In this document: piece after piece, positions 1 to 9,608 of the stretch
How the letters are laid out: each line of letters begins with the position of its first letter
How positions within the stretch are numbered: the first letter of the stretch is position 1
NCBI GenBank assembly: GCA_017302615.1
Contig: JAFLDB010000007.1
Location: forward strand, 91,014 to 155,013
Direction of reading: 5' to 3'
DNA: 64,000 nucleotides
DNA from: Sphingomonadales bacterium
GTDB lineage: Bacteria > Pseudomonadota > Alphaproteobacteria > Sphingomonadales > Sphingomonadaceae
Made by a program: the position numbers and the translations under genes
The notes under the pieces: model-generated
Told to the model about the DNA's origin: nothing
The model's database searches: none
Seen by the model: only the letters and a program-made list of their open reading frames with translations

Positions 1-1009
1 CATAAACCCGGCGGCCGATGTTGGCGAGCACGGGCTTGGCCCATTCGTCGCGGCCCGACGAGCGCAGGATTTCCACGTCGGAAACCTTGCCGTCGCGGCC
101 GATCCAGAAGCCGATATCGACCCACTGGCCATAGGCATTGGTGGAAACCCGGGTCCACGAAGGCGGGGCGGCCTGTCCATCGGCCACCACGCTCTGGTTG
201 TCCTGGCGCACCAGCGGTTCGCTATAGAGCAGGACCGGCCGGTTGACCCCGCCGCGCGAGGCGAATTCCTTGACCAGTTCGTCGGTCGAGCCTGACGATC
301 CGTGCTTGCGATCGGTCCGGGCGCGCAGCACCTTGGCGGCCAGCACGAATTCCTCGCCGCCGGGCAGCGGATTGTCGATCAGCAGCGACAGGCGCTTGTC
401 CAGTTCCTTGCGGTTGGCCGGGGTCGGCTCGGCATCGAAGCGGATCCGCGCGACCGTGGCCAGGCGGAAGCGGGCAAAGCTGGCCACGCGGTACTGCTTG
501 GCGGCCAGCGCGCGCTTTTCCACATCGCGGTAGATCCGTTCGGCCTCATCCGGGAAGCCCAGCTTGGCCCGGCTGTCGCCCACTTCGATATCGGCCACCA
601 GGGTGCGGAAATCGTCGTCGCCGAAGCTGTCACGCAGGGTGTTGCGCATGTCGAGCGTGGACAGCTGGTACTGGCGGCCTTCGCCCATGTGCTCGGCCAC
701 CCGGCCATTGGCCCGGAACAGGTCCGATACCGGCAGCGGATAGGCCTTGGCATGCTTCCGATTGCGGCCGATCGAGGCGTTAAGCGTGCGCTGGGCGGTC
801 TTGTAATCGCCGGCCACGAACAGGTTCTCGGCATGGGCAACGCTGGCCTTGATATCCTCGTCCGGCGGGCAGTTCCGCTTGAGGCAGGCTTCGAGGTCAG
901 CCGCCGTTTCCGAAAGCGGTTTGCCCTGGACAACGATGTCCTGGGCCATGGCCGGGGCTGAGACGGCCAGGGCGGCAGTGGCGATAAGCAGGCTGGTCAA
1001 CTTGCGCAC
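1..1009 (-). CDS. Secreted protein with TonB-like C-terminal domain (partial, runs off left edge)
   Basis: The GTG start at 1009 follows GGAGGA by about 6 nt and opens a signal peptide of about 22 residues that ends in APAMA before QD. The middle of the protein is helical and TPR-like (AENLFVAGDYKTAQRTLN). Residues of roughly 285-336 (GQWVDIGFWIGRDGKVSDV, then EILRSSG) resemble the C-terminal domain of TonB, which contacts outer-membrane receptors. There is no N-terminal TonB membrane anchor, so this is probably a periplasmic protein that borrowed the domain rather than a true energy transducer. The stop codon lies outside the window. The domain call is moderate and the role is unknown. Confidence 0.6.
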   Translation of the reverse strand, partial: MRKLTSLLIATAALAVSAPAMAQDIVVQGKPLSETAADLEACLKRNCPPDEDIKASVAHAENLFVAGDYKTAQRTLNASIGRNRKHAKAYPLPVSDLFRANGRVAEHMGEGRQYQLSTLDMRNTLRDSFGDDDFRTLVADIEVGDSRAKLGFPDEAERIYRDVEKRALAAKQYRVASFARFRLATVARIRFDAEPTPANRKELDKRLSLLIDNPLPGGEEFVLAAKVLRARTDRKHGSSGSTDELVKEFASRGGVNRPVLLYSEPLVRQDNQSVVADGQAAPPSWTRVSTNAYGQWVDIGFWIGRDGKVSDVEILRSSGRDEWAKPVLANIGRRVY

Positions 1010-1121
1010 GGGCAGTCCTCCGAAATGTCGGAGCACGGGCTAACCGCCTATCGGCAAAGGACAAGCGGGCAATCGACGAACGGCCAAGCCGCGCCCGACC
1101 AGCGACGCGCAGGGCGAACCG

Positions 1122-1253
1122 CTACTTGATGACGCGTTCACCTGCCTCGCCAACCGACTGGATGTCGCGGCCCACGCCCTTGACGGTGTTGCAGGCGGCG
1201 CTGGTCAGGACGATGCCTGCCGCAGCCACAGCGATCACGATCTTGCGAACCAA
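1122..1253 (-). CDS. Entericidin A/B-type small lipoprotein
   Basis: This 43-residue gene is easily missed because it is short and starts with TTG. The start sits 6 nt behind AGGAGA. A hydrophobic segment (KIVIAVAAAGIVLTSAAC) ends in a lipobox with the acylated Cys at residue 21. It is followed by NTVKGVGRDIQSVGEAGE, the hallmark of entericidin lipoproteins (cell-envelope peptides linked in E. coli to stationary-phase lysis). Only one copy is present, whereas E. coli has a toxin/antidote-like pair. The protein should be anchored in a membrane. The family call is confident; the toxin role is inferred from distant homologues and may not apply here. Confidence 0.8.
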   Translation of the reverse strand: MVRKIVIAVAAAGIVLTSAACNTVKGVGRDIQSVGEAGERVIK

Positions 1254-1334
1254 AGGACTCTCCTTTCGAAGTCTCTGACGGGAGAGTGCCGGTTTGCACT
1301 GCTCGGAACAAGGCCGCGCCGGACGGCAGGCCGC

Positions 1335-2240
1335 TTATTCCGCGCTATTGGTCGCGGTAGGCGCAAGGCGGCGGTGATGCAGGTGCTCGCGCCAGGCGAT
1401 CACCGCGCCGGCCACGATGATCAGCGGTGCGCCCAGCCACAGCGAGGAAGGCGGCACCTCGTTCCAGATCAGCCAGCCAAACAGGGTGGCCCAGACCAGC
1501 GAGGAATAGTCCATCACGCTGACACTGGCGACCTGGCCATAGCGCAGCGCCGCGGTCAGCAGCAGCTGGCCCACCAGCCCAAGCACACCGCCGGTGGCCA
1601 GCAGAAACCACTGCCATGGTGTGTGGGCGCTGGCGAAGAAGGGCAGGGCCAGCGCCAGTACCGGGGTGGAAAAAACCGCGAACCAGAACACGATCGACAG
1701 CGATTCCTCGGTCCGCCCCAGATCGCGCACCTGGATCGAGATCAATGCCACCATCAGTCCCGCGCCAAGGCCCACCGCCGCGCCCAGTGGCGGAATGACC
1801 GCATGGCCGGGCTGCGTGATGATCACGATCCCGGCGAAGCCCAGCAGCACGGCCAGCCAGCGCACCGGCCCGGCCCGTTCCTTCAGCAGCAGGGCCGAGA
1901 GGATCACGGCAAAGACGGGGGTGGTGAAACCGAAGGTGGTCGCCACGGCCAGCGGCAGCAGCAGCGGCGCGCCAAAGGTGAAGAACATGCCGGTCAGGCC
2001 CAGCATCGCTCGGCGGCCATGATCGGGCAGGCGCCGGGTTTTCAGGCGGCTCCACTGACCGCGCGCGGCCACCCAGGCCAGGATCAGCAGACCGGGGATG
2101 AGCTGCCGCCAGAACAGGATTTCCGGCAGGGCCACGCCGGTTTCGGCCGTGACCTTGACCACCATGACCAGCGTCGACAGCAGCACGACTGCCAGCAGGC
2201 GCAGGCCAAGGGCGTAAAGCGGCTTCTGGACAGGTTCCAC
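1335..2240 (-). CDS. EamA/DMT-family transporter
   Basis: The 301-residue protein has about ten hydrophobic helices in two repeats of five, the layout of the drug/metabolite transporter superfamily. The EamA-like stretch LPLAVATTFGFTTPVFAVIL lies near residue 95. Such proteins export metabolites across the inner membrane, and the substrate cannot be read from sequence. The start is GTG at 2240. The gene is divergent from the small membrane-protein gene at 2263, with only 22 bp between them. A second EamA paralogue lies at 9609-10508; the two share the same LATATAISFTTP-like segment, so they are related but not recent duplicates. Confidence 0.85.
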   Translation of the reverse strand: MEPVQKPLYALGLRLLAVVLLSTLVMVVKVTAETGVALPEILFWRQLIPGLLILAWVAARGQWSRLKTRRLPDHGRRAMLGLTGMFFTFGAPLLLPLAVATTFGFTTPVFAVILSALLLKERAGPVRWLAVLLGFAGIVIITQPGHAVIPPLGAAVGLGAGLMVALISIQVRDLGRTEESLSIVFWFAVFSTPVLALALPFFASAHTPWQWFLLATGGVLGLVGQLLLTAALRYGQVASVSVMDYSSLVWATLFGWLIWNEVPPSSLWLGAPLIIVAGAVIAWREHLHHRRLAPTATNSAE

Positions 2241-2262
2241 CGCTTCGCTCTAACGGCAGGGA

Positions 2263-2490
2263 ATGGACTGGCAAGCAACGATCAGCGAATGGCTCGATCT
2301 GGCCTGGGTGCGATCCGCCCTGCTGGCCTTTGCCCTGGTCTGTCTGGCAGTAGTGGCGTGGCGCGGAGACCGGCGGCGGATGACCCGCAGCGATGCCGAT
2401 GCCGTCGGCGTGATGCCGTGGCGCGACATCGCCTTCTGGTCGGCCTTCGCGGCGTTCCTGGTGGCGGTGTTCGGGGTCTACTTCGTCTGA
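2263..2490 (+). CDS. Small two-helix membrane protein
   Basis: The 75-residue protein has hydrophobic segments at about 15-33 and 56-75 joined by a charged loop (RGDRRRMTRSDADA). A purine-rich GGCAGGGA directly precedes the ATG. Similar short membrane proteins occur in sphingomonads without a known role. It lies between the divergent EamA gene and the convergent cpaF, whose stop is 10 bp away. Coding is supported by codon bias and the clean two-helix pattern. I do not recognise a domain. Confidence 0.6.
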   Translation: MDWQATISEWLDLAWVRSALLAFALVCLAVVAWRGDRRRMTRSDADAVGVMPWRDIAFWSAFAAFLVAVFGVYFV

Positions 2491-2500
2491 GCCGCGAGGT

Positions 2501-4033
<1,533 letters not shown>

Positions 4034-4092
4034 ATTCCCACAATCCCCCGAATTCGGACCGTCAATCTGCCCTCGGTATGGCTACCGGAAGG

Positions 4093-4113
4093 CTTATTCG
4101 GATGGTGAATAAG
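4093..4113. promoter_or_regulatory. 7-bp inverted repeat upstream of cpaF
   Basis: CTTATTC and GAATAAG are perfect inverted arms separated by 7 nt in the AT-richer gap between the end of the glycan operon (4134) and the start of cpaF (4033). It could be an operator for cpaF or a weak terminator hairpin for the upstream operon. No poly-T follows on the minus strand, so an operator is slightly favoured. Confidence 0.35.
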
Positions 4114-4133
4114 TCGGAAACTTTGAATATTTC

Positions 4134-5219
4134 CTAATGCCCGGCGCAAAAGTCGTCCTGGCCGCGATAGACCGCCAGCATCCGTTCGGCGACGCGCGGC
4201 CAGCGGAAATCCGCCGCCGTGCGGGCCAGCGCACCCGCGATGAAGGTCCGGCGCCGGTCGCGATCCCATTGAAGGACATCGTTAATTTTATCGCACCAGG
4301 CCTGCGGCTGGCCGGACGGAACGAGAATCCCGGTCACCCCGTCGACAATCGCGGAAGGGAGCCCGCCGCAGTCCGCCGCCAGCACCACGCCGCCGGCCGC
4401 GGCCGCTTCGGTGGCGACGAGGCCAAAGCCTTCGAACTCGCCATTGGCCGGCTCGATATTGGGGACGATCACGCAGGTCGCGGCGCGGTAGGCGCGGGCC
4501 AGCTCCGCCTGATCCAGCGGGCCCAGAAAGCGCACCCGGGGATGATCGAGCGCGGCGGCCTCGGCCGGGTCGATCGCGGTGCCGGCGACGTGGAGTTCCA
4601 GCCCCTCGGGCAGCAGCGGCAGGACATGGCGGATGAACCAGCCGCAGCCCTTGCGCTCCACCAGCCGCCCGGCGAACAGCAGGTGCGGCGCGGGCGCGCT
4701 CTCGGCCACTTCGCCGGTCATGTCGGTGGCCAGCGGAACCACACAGGTATTGCGCCAGCCGCACTGGCGGGCCGCCGCTGCGGTCGCGGCGGAATTGGCC
4801 ACGACTTTCGCCTGCCCCAGCAACCGCGCACCCAGTTTCAGGTAAGCGCCATAGGCCCGGCCTTTCAGCCCGCCCCGGCGCGGATAGGAGACGTCGGTGC
4901 CGTGGGCGGCCAGCACGATCCGGGTATCACCGCGCCGCAGCAGGGCGAAAAGACCCAGCGGCCACAGCGCCATATCGCCCAGCTGCAGCACCTGCGGCGC
5001 GCGCCCACGGCCCAGGTAGCGGCGCAGCACGGTGAACGGAAAAGCCAGCAAGGCCAGCGCGCCGGGCGGGTGGCCGTTGCCCTTGCCGGGCAGCGCCACC
5101 ACTTCGACCGGCGCGAGCGTGGCCAGGCTTTCCGACAGGCGGTGCGACCACGTCTCCATCCCCCCGATCGCGGGCGCCCACTTGCGGGTCACGAACAGGA
5201 TATCAGGGGCACCGGCCAT
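4134..5219 (-). CDS. Glycosyltransferase family 4 (GT-B fold)
   Basis: The 361-residue protein starts with ILFVTRKWAPAIGGMETW, the N-terminal donor-side motif of GT4 enzymes with its Gly-Gly loop. The C-terminal half has LLFAGRLVERKG near residue 190 and the E-x7-E retaining motif in EFEGFGLVATEAAA near 265. It should transfer a nucleotide-activated sugar on the cytoplasmic face of the membrane. It is the last gene of a five-gene minus-strand operon and starts 6 nt after the stop of the methyltransferase gene. The acceptor and sugar are unknown. The context (a polyprenyl-linked sugar pathway plus a membrane flippase-like protein) suggests envelope glycan or glycolipid assembly. Confidence 0.88.
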   Translation of the reverse strand: MAGAPDILFVTRKWAPAIGGMETWSHRLSESLATLAPVEVVALPGKGNGHPPGALALLAFPFTVLRRYLGRGRAPQVLQLGDMALWPLGLFALLRRGDTRIVLAAHGTDVSYPRRGGLKGRAYGAYLKLGARLLGQAKVVANSAATAAAARQCGWRNTCVVPLATDMTGEVAESAPAPHLLFAGRLVERKGCGWFIRHVLPLLPEGLELHVAGTAIDPAEAAALDHPRVRFLGPLDQAELARAYRAATCVIVPNIEPANGEFEGFGLVATEAAAAGGVVLAADCGGLPSAIVDGVTGILVPSGQPQAWCDKINDVLQWDRDRRRTFIAGALARTAADFRWPRVAERMLAVYRGQDDFCAGH

Positions 5220-5225
5220 GGTGAA

Positions 5226-5897
5226 TCAGACCCGCGCCTCGATCCACAGCCGGGCGCGCAGGCACTTGCCGATCAGCGGCAGGCGGCTCAACGGATGCAG
5301 CCATTTCAGTACGTTGTAATGGGCAATGTAGCTGAGCCGGATCCCTTCGCGCGGGAACCCGGCCTTGACCAGCAGTTCGACCGTTTCCGGCCCATTGCGC
5401 ACCGCGACGTGCTCCGGAAACTGCGGCAGCACACCGCGGTCCTTGGCCCGTTCCATGAAGAAATCGCCGTTGGGGGTGTGCAGGTAAAGCGTCCCGCCCG
5501 GAGCCAGCGCGGCGCGGATCGCGGCATAGATCGGCACGGCCAGGTCGTCGGTAACGTGCTCGGAAAAGTCGAGCGTTGCGGCGGCATCGAACGCGGCGGG
5601 ATGGCGCTGGCAAAAGGCAATGATGTCATCGCAATGGAAACGGTAGTTGGCGCAGCTCTCCCGCTCGGCCCAGGCATTGGCCGAGGCAATGAAATCGGGC
5701 GAGAAATCGACCCCGTCATAGCTGCCCGGGCGCGGCCCCAGCGCGTGGAGCAGCATCCCGTTGCCGCAGGCAAAGTCCGCCAGCCGCGCATCCGGCGCCA
5801 GCTTCATCCGCCGGGCGAGGCTGGCCACCCGGTCAATCGGCTTGGCATTATAGCGTTCGACATAGTCGCCGCTGTGCAGGGCAATGGCGTCGCTCAT
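5226..5897 (-). CDS. Class I SAM-dependent methyltransferase
   Basis: The 223-residue protein has SAM-binding motif I as LADFACGNGMLLHALG near residue 40. A later acidic motif (DGVDFSPDF) follows, then FSEHVTDD near 110, and the core ends with the usual beta-strands seen in ubiE-like and sugar methyltransferases. Its ATG overlaps the stop of the upstream membrane-protein gene as ATGA, so translation is probably coupled. Placed among glycosyltransferases, it most plausibly methylates a sugar or lipid carrier of the same glycan, but the substrate is not readable from sequence. Confidence 0.8.
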   Translation of the reverse strand: MSDAIALHSGDYVERYNAKPIDRVASLARRMKLAPDARLADFACGNGMLLHALGPRPGSYDGVDFSPDFIASANAWAERESCANYRFHCDDIIAFCQRHPAAFDAAATLDFSEHVTDDLAVPIYAAIRAALAPGGTLYLHTPNGDFFMERAKDRGVLPQFPEHVAVRNGPETVELLVKAGFPREGIRLSYIAHYNVLKWLHPLSRLPLIGKCLRARLWIEARV

Positions 5898-6790
5898 CGG
5901 CTCTCCGGAAGGCTGCTGCGGGCGCTGCGCAGTTCAAGGAAGGGGGCAAGGATAGCGGTTCCCAGGAACTGGGTCACCCGGTTGACCGCAAGGGCGAGGA
6001 AGGCGCTTTCGGGCGAAGCCTGAACGGCACGGGCCATCAGCGCGCCCAGTGCCTCGCTGACCCCAAGTCCGCCCGGAACCAGCGATGAAGCCGATCCGGC
6101 AATCGCCGCGAGGACATAGGGAAAGGTCGCGGCTAACGGCAGGGCAGCCTTGACCACGGCGAAAGCCAGCCATAGCCGCAATGCGGCAAGGCCAAGGCCG
6201 AGCAGGCGGTGGGCCAGAGTCCAGCCGGCGTTGGCGATTCCTCCCAGCCGCGCGACATGAGCCAGTGCGCCCAAGGCAACCAGCGCACCAACACTCAACA
6301 GCGCCCAACCGGCCAGCGGCGCGGAAGACAGCAGGATGATGCCCGCAGCCACGGCAGCAAGCGCAATCCACAGCAGTGCCGTGCCGATCACCAGCGCAGC
6401 GCTGCGACCGGCCGGTGCTCCCGCCCCGACCAATGCAGCGGCGCGGACAATGGCTCCGCCGGGCAGCGGCAGGGCCTCGGCCATCTGCGCGCGGGCCGAT
6501 GCGCGCATGGCCTCGACCAGGCCCAGCCGCACCCCGGCCGTGCGGGCCAGCAGGCTGAGCGAAACCGCGCTGTAAGTCAGCGTGACGAAGCCCATGCCGA
6601 GCGTCAGCAGGGCCAGCGCGGTCAGATCGAGCTGGGCCAGCGAAAGGCCAAGCCCGAGGAACGACCAGACCGTCCCCGCCAGAAACAGCACCAGCGCCGC
6701 CGCCACGATCGGCCCGCGCCAGCGCGTCAGAGCGGCGCGCAGCGGCGCGGCCATGGCGGCAATGCGGGAGAGGGGAGCGGGAAGGTCCAT
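5894..6790 (-). CDS. LPG-synthase-type (UPF0104) integral membrane protein
   Basis: The 298-residue protein has about eight transmembrane helices. Its pattern fits the lysylphosphatidylglycerol synthase transmembrane family: an early PLPGGAIVRAAAL segment near 110 and a late SLVPGGLGVSEALGALMARA near 240. Members without the C-terminal transferase domain often sit in glycolipid or capsule loci and are thought to flip or organise lipid-linked products. The ATG was chosen at 6790, just past the stop of the GT39 gene; the open frame runs much further upstream but that part overlaps GT39 and has no membrane character. It is the third gene of the five-gene operon. Confidence 0.78.
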   Translation of the reverse strand: MDLPAPLSRIAAMAAPLRAALTRWRGPIVAAALVLFLAGTVWSFLGLGLSLAQLDLTALALLTLGMGFVTLTYSAVSLSLLARTAGVRLGLVEAMRASARAQMAEALPLPGGAIVRAAALVGAGAPAGRSAALVIGTALLWIALAAVAAGIILLSSAPLAGWALLSVGALVALGALAHVARLGGIANAGWTLAHRLLGLGLAALRLWLAFAVVKAALPLAATFPYVLAAIAGSASSLVPGGLGVSEALGALMARAVQASPESAFLALAVNRVTQFLGTAILAPFLELRSARSSLPESR

Positions 6791-6795
6791 CGCGC

Positions 6796-8469
6796 TCAGA
6801 AATCCTTGAACGGGATGTCGGCGGGAGGCGGGGAAAGCGGTTGCGGCAGGTCCTTGCCCCAACGCAGTTCGGTTTCGCCGCCGGTCAGCGGGGCAAAGCG
6901 GTGGCTGCCCTTGGCCAGCCGGATGACAGCGCCCGGGCGCACCGACAGTCCGTCGATCAGGGCGGCTTCGCCCAGCAGGGTATAGTCCCCGGCGGCGTGA
7001 ATGGTGAACTCGCGCGGCGCGCTGCCGGCGGCAAAGCGCTGCCCGGCCAGCCAGATCGGCCCCCAGTGCTGGACATAACCTTCGCGCAGGGCCTTGGCAT
7101 CGTCCGGCAGGATTTCCCACGCCGGACCCCCGGGCGACTGGTTGCGGACCAGGACATCGTTGTTGGCCAGCAGCAGCGGCACGTTCAGCCGGGCCATGGC
7201 GGCCCGGTAATTCTCCGTCTCGCCATTGCGGTAACGGGTCTGGCCCCAGGTGCTCATGAAGGCATTGGCCTTGGGGAAGGGCGCAACCATTCCGGCAAAA
7301 TCGAAATAGGCCGCCGGCTGCGGGAACAGGCGGTGGACTTCGCGCAGCACCGCCTGCTGATCGGCCAGCACCGCGCGCGGAGTGACGGCGGACAGGACCA
7401 CGCAGGCCAGTGCCGCGATCCCGGCCAGGCTGCGCGCACCGTAACGCTGCGCCAGCCAGGCGATCCCCGGCAGGATGCCGATGGCGACCGGGGCAAGGAT
7501 GAAGGCATAGAAATAGGGAAAGGCGTTGCGATAGAACACGACGCTGGCGAGCGGCAGAATCAGTCCGGCCAGCATCAGCCGGGGCAAGGCCTTGTCCTTT
7601 GCCAGCCGGGCAAGGGAAACAGCCAGCGCCAAGGCAAAGACCGGCGCGGTGCCGATCATCAGCAACAGGTAATGCCAGCGCGGAAACAGCCCTTCGGCCA
7701 GCAGCATCGATTGCGAGGCCTTGACCGTGCTGGCCGCGCTGCCGGTCGGGGCAGGGGCCGCACCAAGGCTGGCCCACCACACCAGCAGGCCGAACAGCGC
7801 GGCGGCAAGCGCCAGGCTGGTGGCGAGTCTTGCGGTCAATGCCCGGGGCGCGGGATCGTCGCGCAGCCGCTGCCAGGCGATGGCGGCAAAGGCCGGGGCG
7901 AACAGCACCGCCTTGATTGTGGCAAAGCCCCCCAGCGCCAGCAGCACGGCCAGGGCGGCCAGCGCTTTCCCATCGAGCCGGCTGGCGGCCAGCAGCCACA
8001 GCGCGCCCATCAGCAGCGCGGTAACCAGCGGATCGGCCCGGAACGAAAAACCGTGCTGGAACACGAACCCGGCAGAGAGGTACAGCAGCGGAGCCAGCAC
8101 CGCGATCCGGTCTTCGGCAAAGCGGCGGGCGAGGGCGTAAATCGCAGCAAGCGTGAACAGTTCGAAACCGAACATCACCAGCCGGGTGACCCGGATCTGG
8201 CCGATTTCCCCGAGCGGCAGCGCCGCAACCCAGCCGAGCAGGCGCACGTGCAGCACCTGCAGCACTTCGCTGAGCCGCCCCTGACCCAGCGCATGGGCCA
8301 GGCTGAGGTGATAGAACTCGTCCCAGTTGACCGGGCGGTTCAGCACCAGTTCCAGCTGCAGCAGCAGGATCGCGGCCAGTGCGGCCAGCACAAAAACGAG
8401 TTCGCCCCGCACCATGGCGGGGCTGGCCGGCTCGGGCAGGCGGATCCGGTCGGGCCGGATCCCGCTCAT
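6796..8469 (-). CDS. ArnT/PMT-like glycosyltransferase family 39 protein
   Basis: The 557-residue multi-pass protein has an N-terminal helix and then NRPVNWDEFYH, where D50-E51 is the catalytic acidic pair in the first periplasmic loop of the GT-C fold. Around ten further helices and a soluble C-terminal domain of about 150 residues follow. Such enzymes take a sugar from a polyprenyl phosphate donor in the periplasm. The upstream GT2 protein looks like a polyprenyl-phosphate-sugar synthase that could supply that donor. The start ATG overlaps the GT2 stop as ATGA. The acceptor is unknown. Confidence 0.82.
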   Translation of the reverse strand: MSGIRPDRIRLPEPASPAMVRGELVFVLAALAAILLLQLELVLNRPVNWDEFYHLSLAHALGQGRLSEVLQVLHVRLLGWVAALPLGEIGQIRVTRLVMFGFELFTLAAIYALARRFAEDRIAVLAPLLYLSAGFVFQHGFSFRADPLVTALLMGALWLLAASRLDGKALAALAVLLALGGFATIKAVLFAPAFAAIAWQRLRDDPAPRALTARLATSLALAAALFGLLVWWASLGAAPAPTGSAASTVKASQSMLLAEGLFPRWHYLLLMIGTAPVFALALAVSLARLAKDKALPRLMLAGLILPLASVVFYRNAFPYFYAFILAPVAIGILPGIAWLAQRYGARSLAGIAALACVVLSAVTPRAVLADQQAVLREVHRLFPQPAAYFDFAGMVAPFPKANAFMSTWGQTRYRNGETENYRAAMARLNVPLLLANNDVLVRNQSPGGPAWEILPDDAKALREGYVQHWGPIWLAGQRFAAGSAPREFTIHAAGDYTLLGEAALIDGLSVRPGAVIRLAKGSHRFAPLTGGETELRWGKDLPQPLSPPPADIPFKDF

Positions 8470-9464
8470 GCGCGGCGTTTCCTTTCGGCCGGTTCGGCTG
8501 CTGGCGGCGCTTCCAGTTCGGTCAGCCGGTCTTCCAGCCGCCGCACGTGGGACAGCGTCTTCTCCAGCAGCTTGCGGTTGGCGCCGATCAGTTCGGCCAG
8601 CACGCCCATCAACCCGGTCAGCACGCCCAGCACCAGCAGCGATCCGCCCAGCACCAGCGACTGGACATGGCCCTGGCCGTCGCCACTGGCCCAGAACCAC
8701 AGGAACCGGACAATCGGCGCAAGTCCAACCAGCGATACCAGCCCGCCGATCACGACAAAGGTGCGCAGCGGATTGTAGGTGGCATAGGCCCGCGCCATGG
8801 TCATCAACTGGCGCGAGATGAACTGCGGGATCGAAGTGAACAGCCGCGACGGGCGCAGCGTCGCATTGGTCCGCACCGGCACGCTGACGATCTTGAACCG
8901 CTTGCGCCCGGCCTGGATCAGCATGTCGGTGGTATAGGAAAATTCGGTAGTGATCGTGATGCGCTGCGCCGCCGCGCGCGACAGGGCGCGAAACCCGCTG
9001 ACCGCGTCGGTCACTTCGGTGCGGGACAGGCTGCGCACCACAGCGCTGCCGAGCCGCTGGAGCAAGCGCTTGAACGGGCCGAAATGGGCGTTTTCGCCCA
9101 CGCCGCGATCACCGATCACCAGGTCCGCCTCGTGCGCGACAATCGGCGCGACCAGTTTGGCGATGTCTTCCCCGGCATATTGGCCGTCGGCATCGGTGTT
9201 GACGATGATATCGGCCCCGGCGGCCAGCGCGGTATCGATCCCGCTCTGGAACGCGGCGGCAAGCCCCCGGTTGCGGCGGTGGCGAACTACGTGATGAACG
9301 CCGAAGCGGCGGGCGACATCGGCCGTGCCATCGTCGCTGCCATCATCGATCACCAGGATTTCGATCGTGTCGACCCCCGGCAGGCGGCGGGGCAGGGCCA
9401 CCAGCGTATCGGGCAGGCTTTCGGCCTCGTTGAAGCACGGGATCTGGATGATCAGCTTGGTCAC
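8466..9464 (-). CDS. Family 2 glycosyltransferase, polyprenyl-phosphate sugar synthase-like
   Basis: The 332-residue protein begins with IIQIPCFNEAESLP and has VIDDGSDDGTA near 39 and the metal-binding NTDADGQY near 90, all standard for DPM1/ArnC-like GT2 enzymes. Two C-terminal hydrophobic helices near 235-290 and a charged coiled-coil tail (RRLEDRLTELE) anchor it to the cytoplasmic membrane. It is the first gene of the operon and probably makes a polyprenyl-phosphate-linked sugar used by the GT39 protein. The 144-bp gap upstream to the divergent EamA gene at 9609 should hold the operon promoter. Confidence 0.87.
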   Translation of the reverse strand: MTKLIIQIPCFNEAESLPDTLVALPRRLPGVDTIEILVIDDGSDDGTADVARRFGVHHVVRHRRNRGLAAAFQSGIDTALAAGADIIVNTDADGQYAGEDIAKLVAPIVAHEADLVIGDRGVGENAHFGPFKRLLQRLGSAVVRSLSRTEVTDAVSGFRALSRAAAQRITITTEFSYTTDMLIQAGRKRFKIVSVPVRTNATLRPSRLFTSIPQFISRQLMTMARAYATYNPLRTFVVIGGLVSLVGLAPIVRFLWFWASGDGQGHVQSLVLGGSLLVLGVLTGLMGVLAELIGANRKLLEKTLSHVRRLEDRLTELEAPPAAEPAERKRRA

Positions 9465-9608
9465 AATGGCCCCATTCGCAAGCCCGGCGCGTCAAGCCGG
9501 TTGGTTAGGGGTTGTTAAGCATGACTGTTTAACAGCGGGTAAACCTTCCCACCCCCCTTGGCGCGTCCGGCTCAGCTTCCTAGAGGCAGGGGCAGGAGGG
9601 ACCAGCAC

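Noticed and set aside
4137..6023. A long plus-strand open frame (about 628 codons) antisense to the GT4 gene and its neighbours
   Set aside because: High-GC codon use in the minus-strand genes leaves long empty frames on the opposite strand. The predicted protein is Arg/Gln/Gly-rich with no domain, while the minus-strand proteins have clear motifs.
5894..7999. A 701-residue continuous reading through the LPG-synthase-type gene and much of GT39
   Set aside because: The N-terminal 400 residues are low-complexity and overlap GT39 in another frame; membrane helices begin only at 6790.
6841..8778. A plus-strand open frame of about 645 codons across the GT39 gene
   Set aside because: Same antisense-frame effect; the GT39 protein with its Asp-Glu catalytic pair is the real gene.
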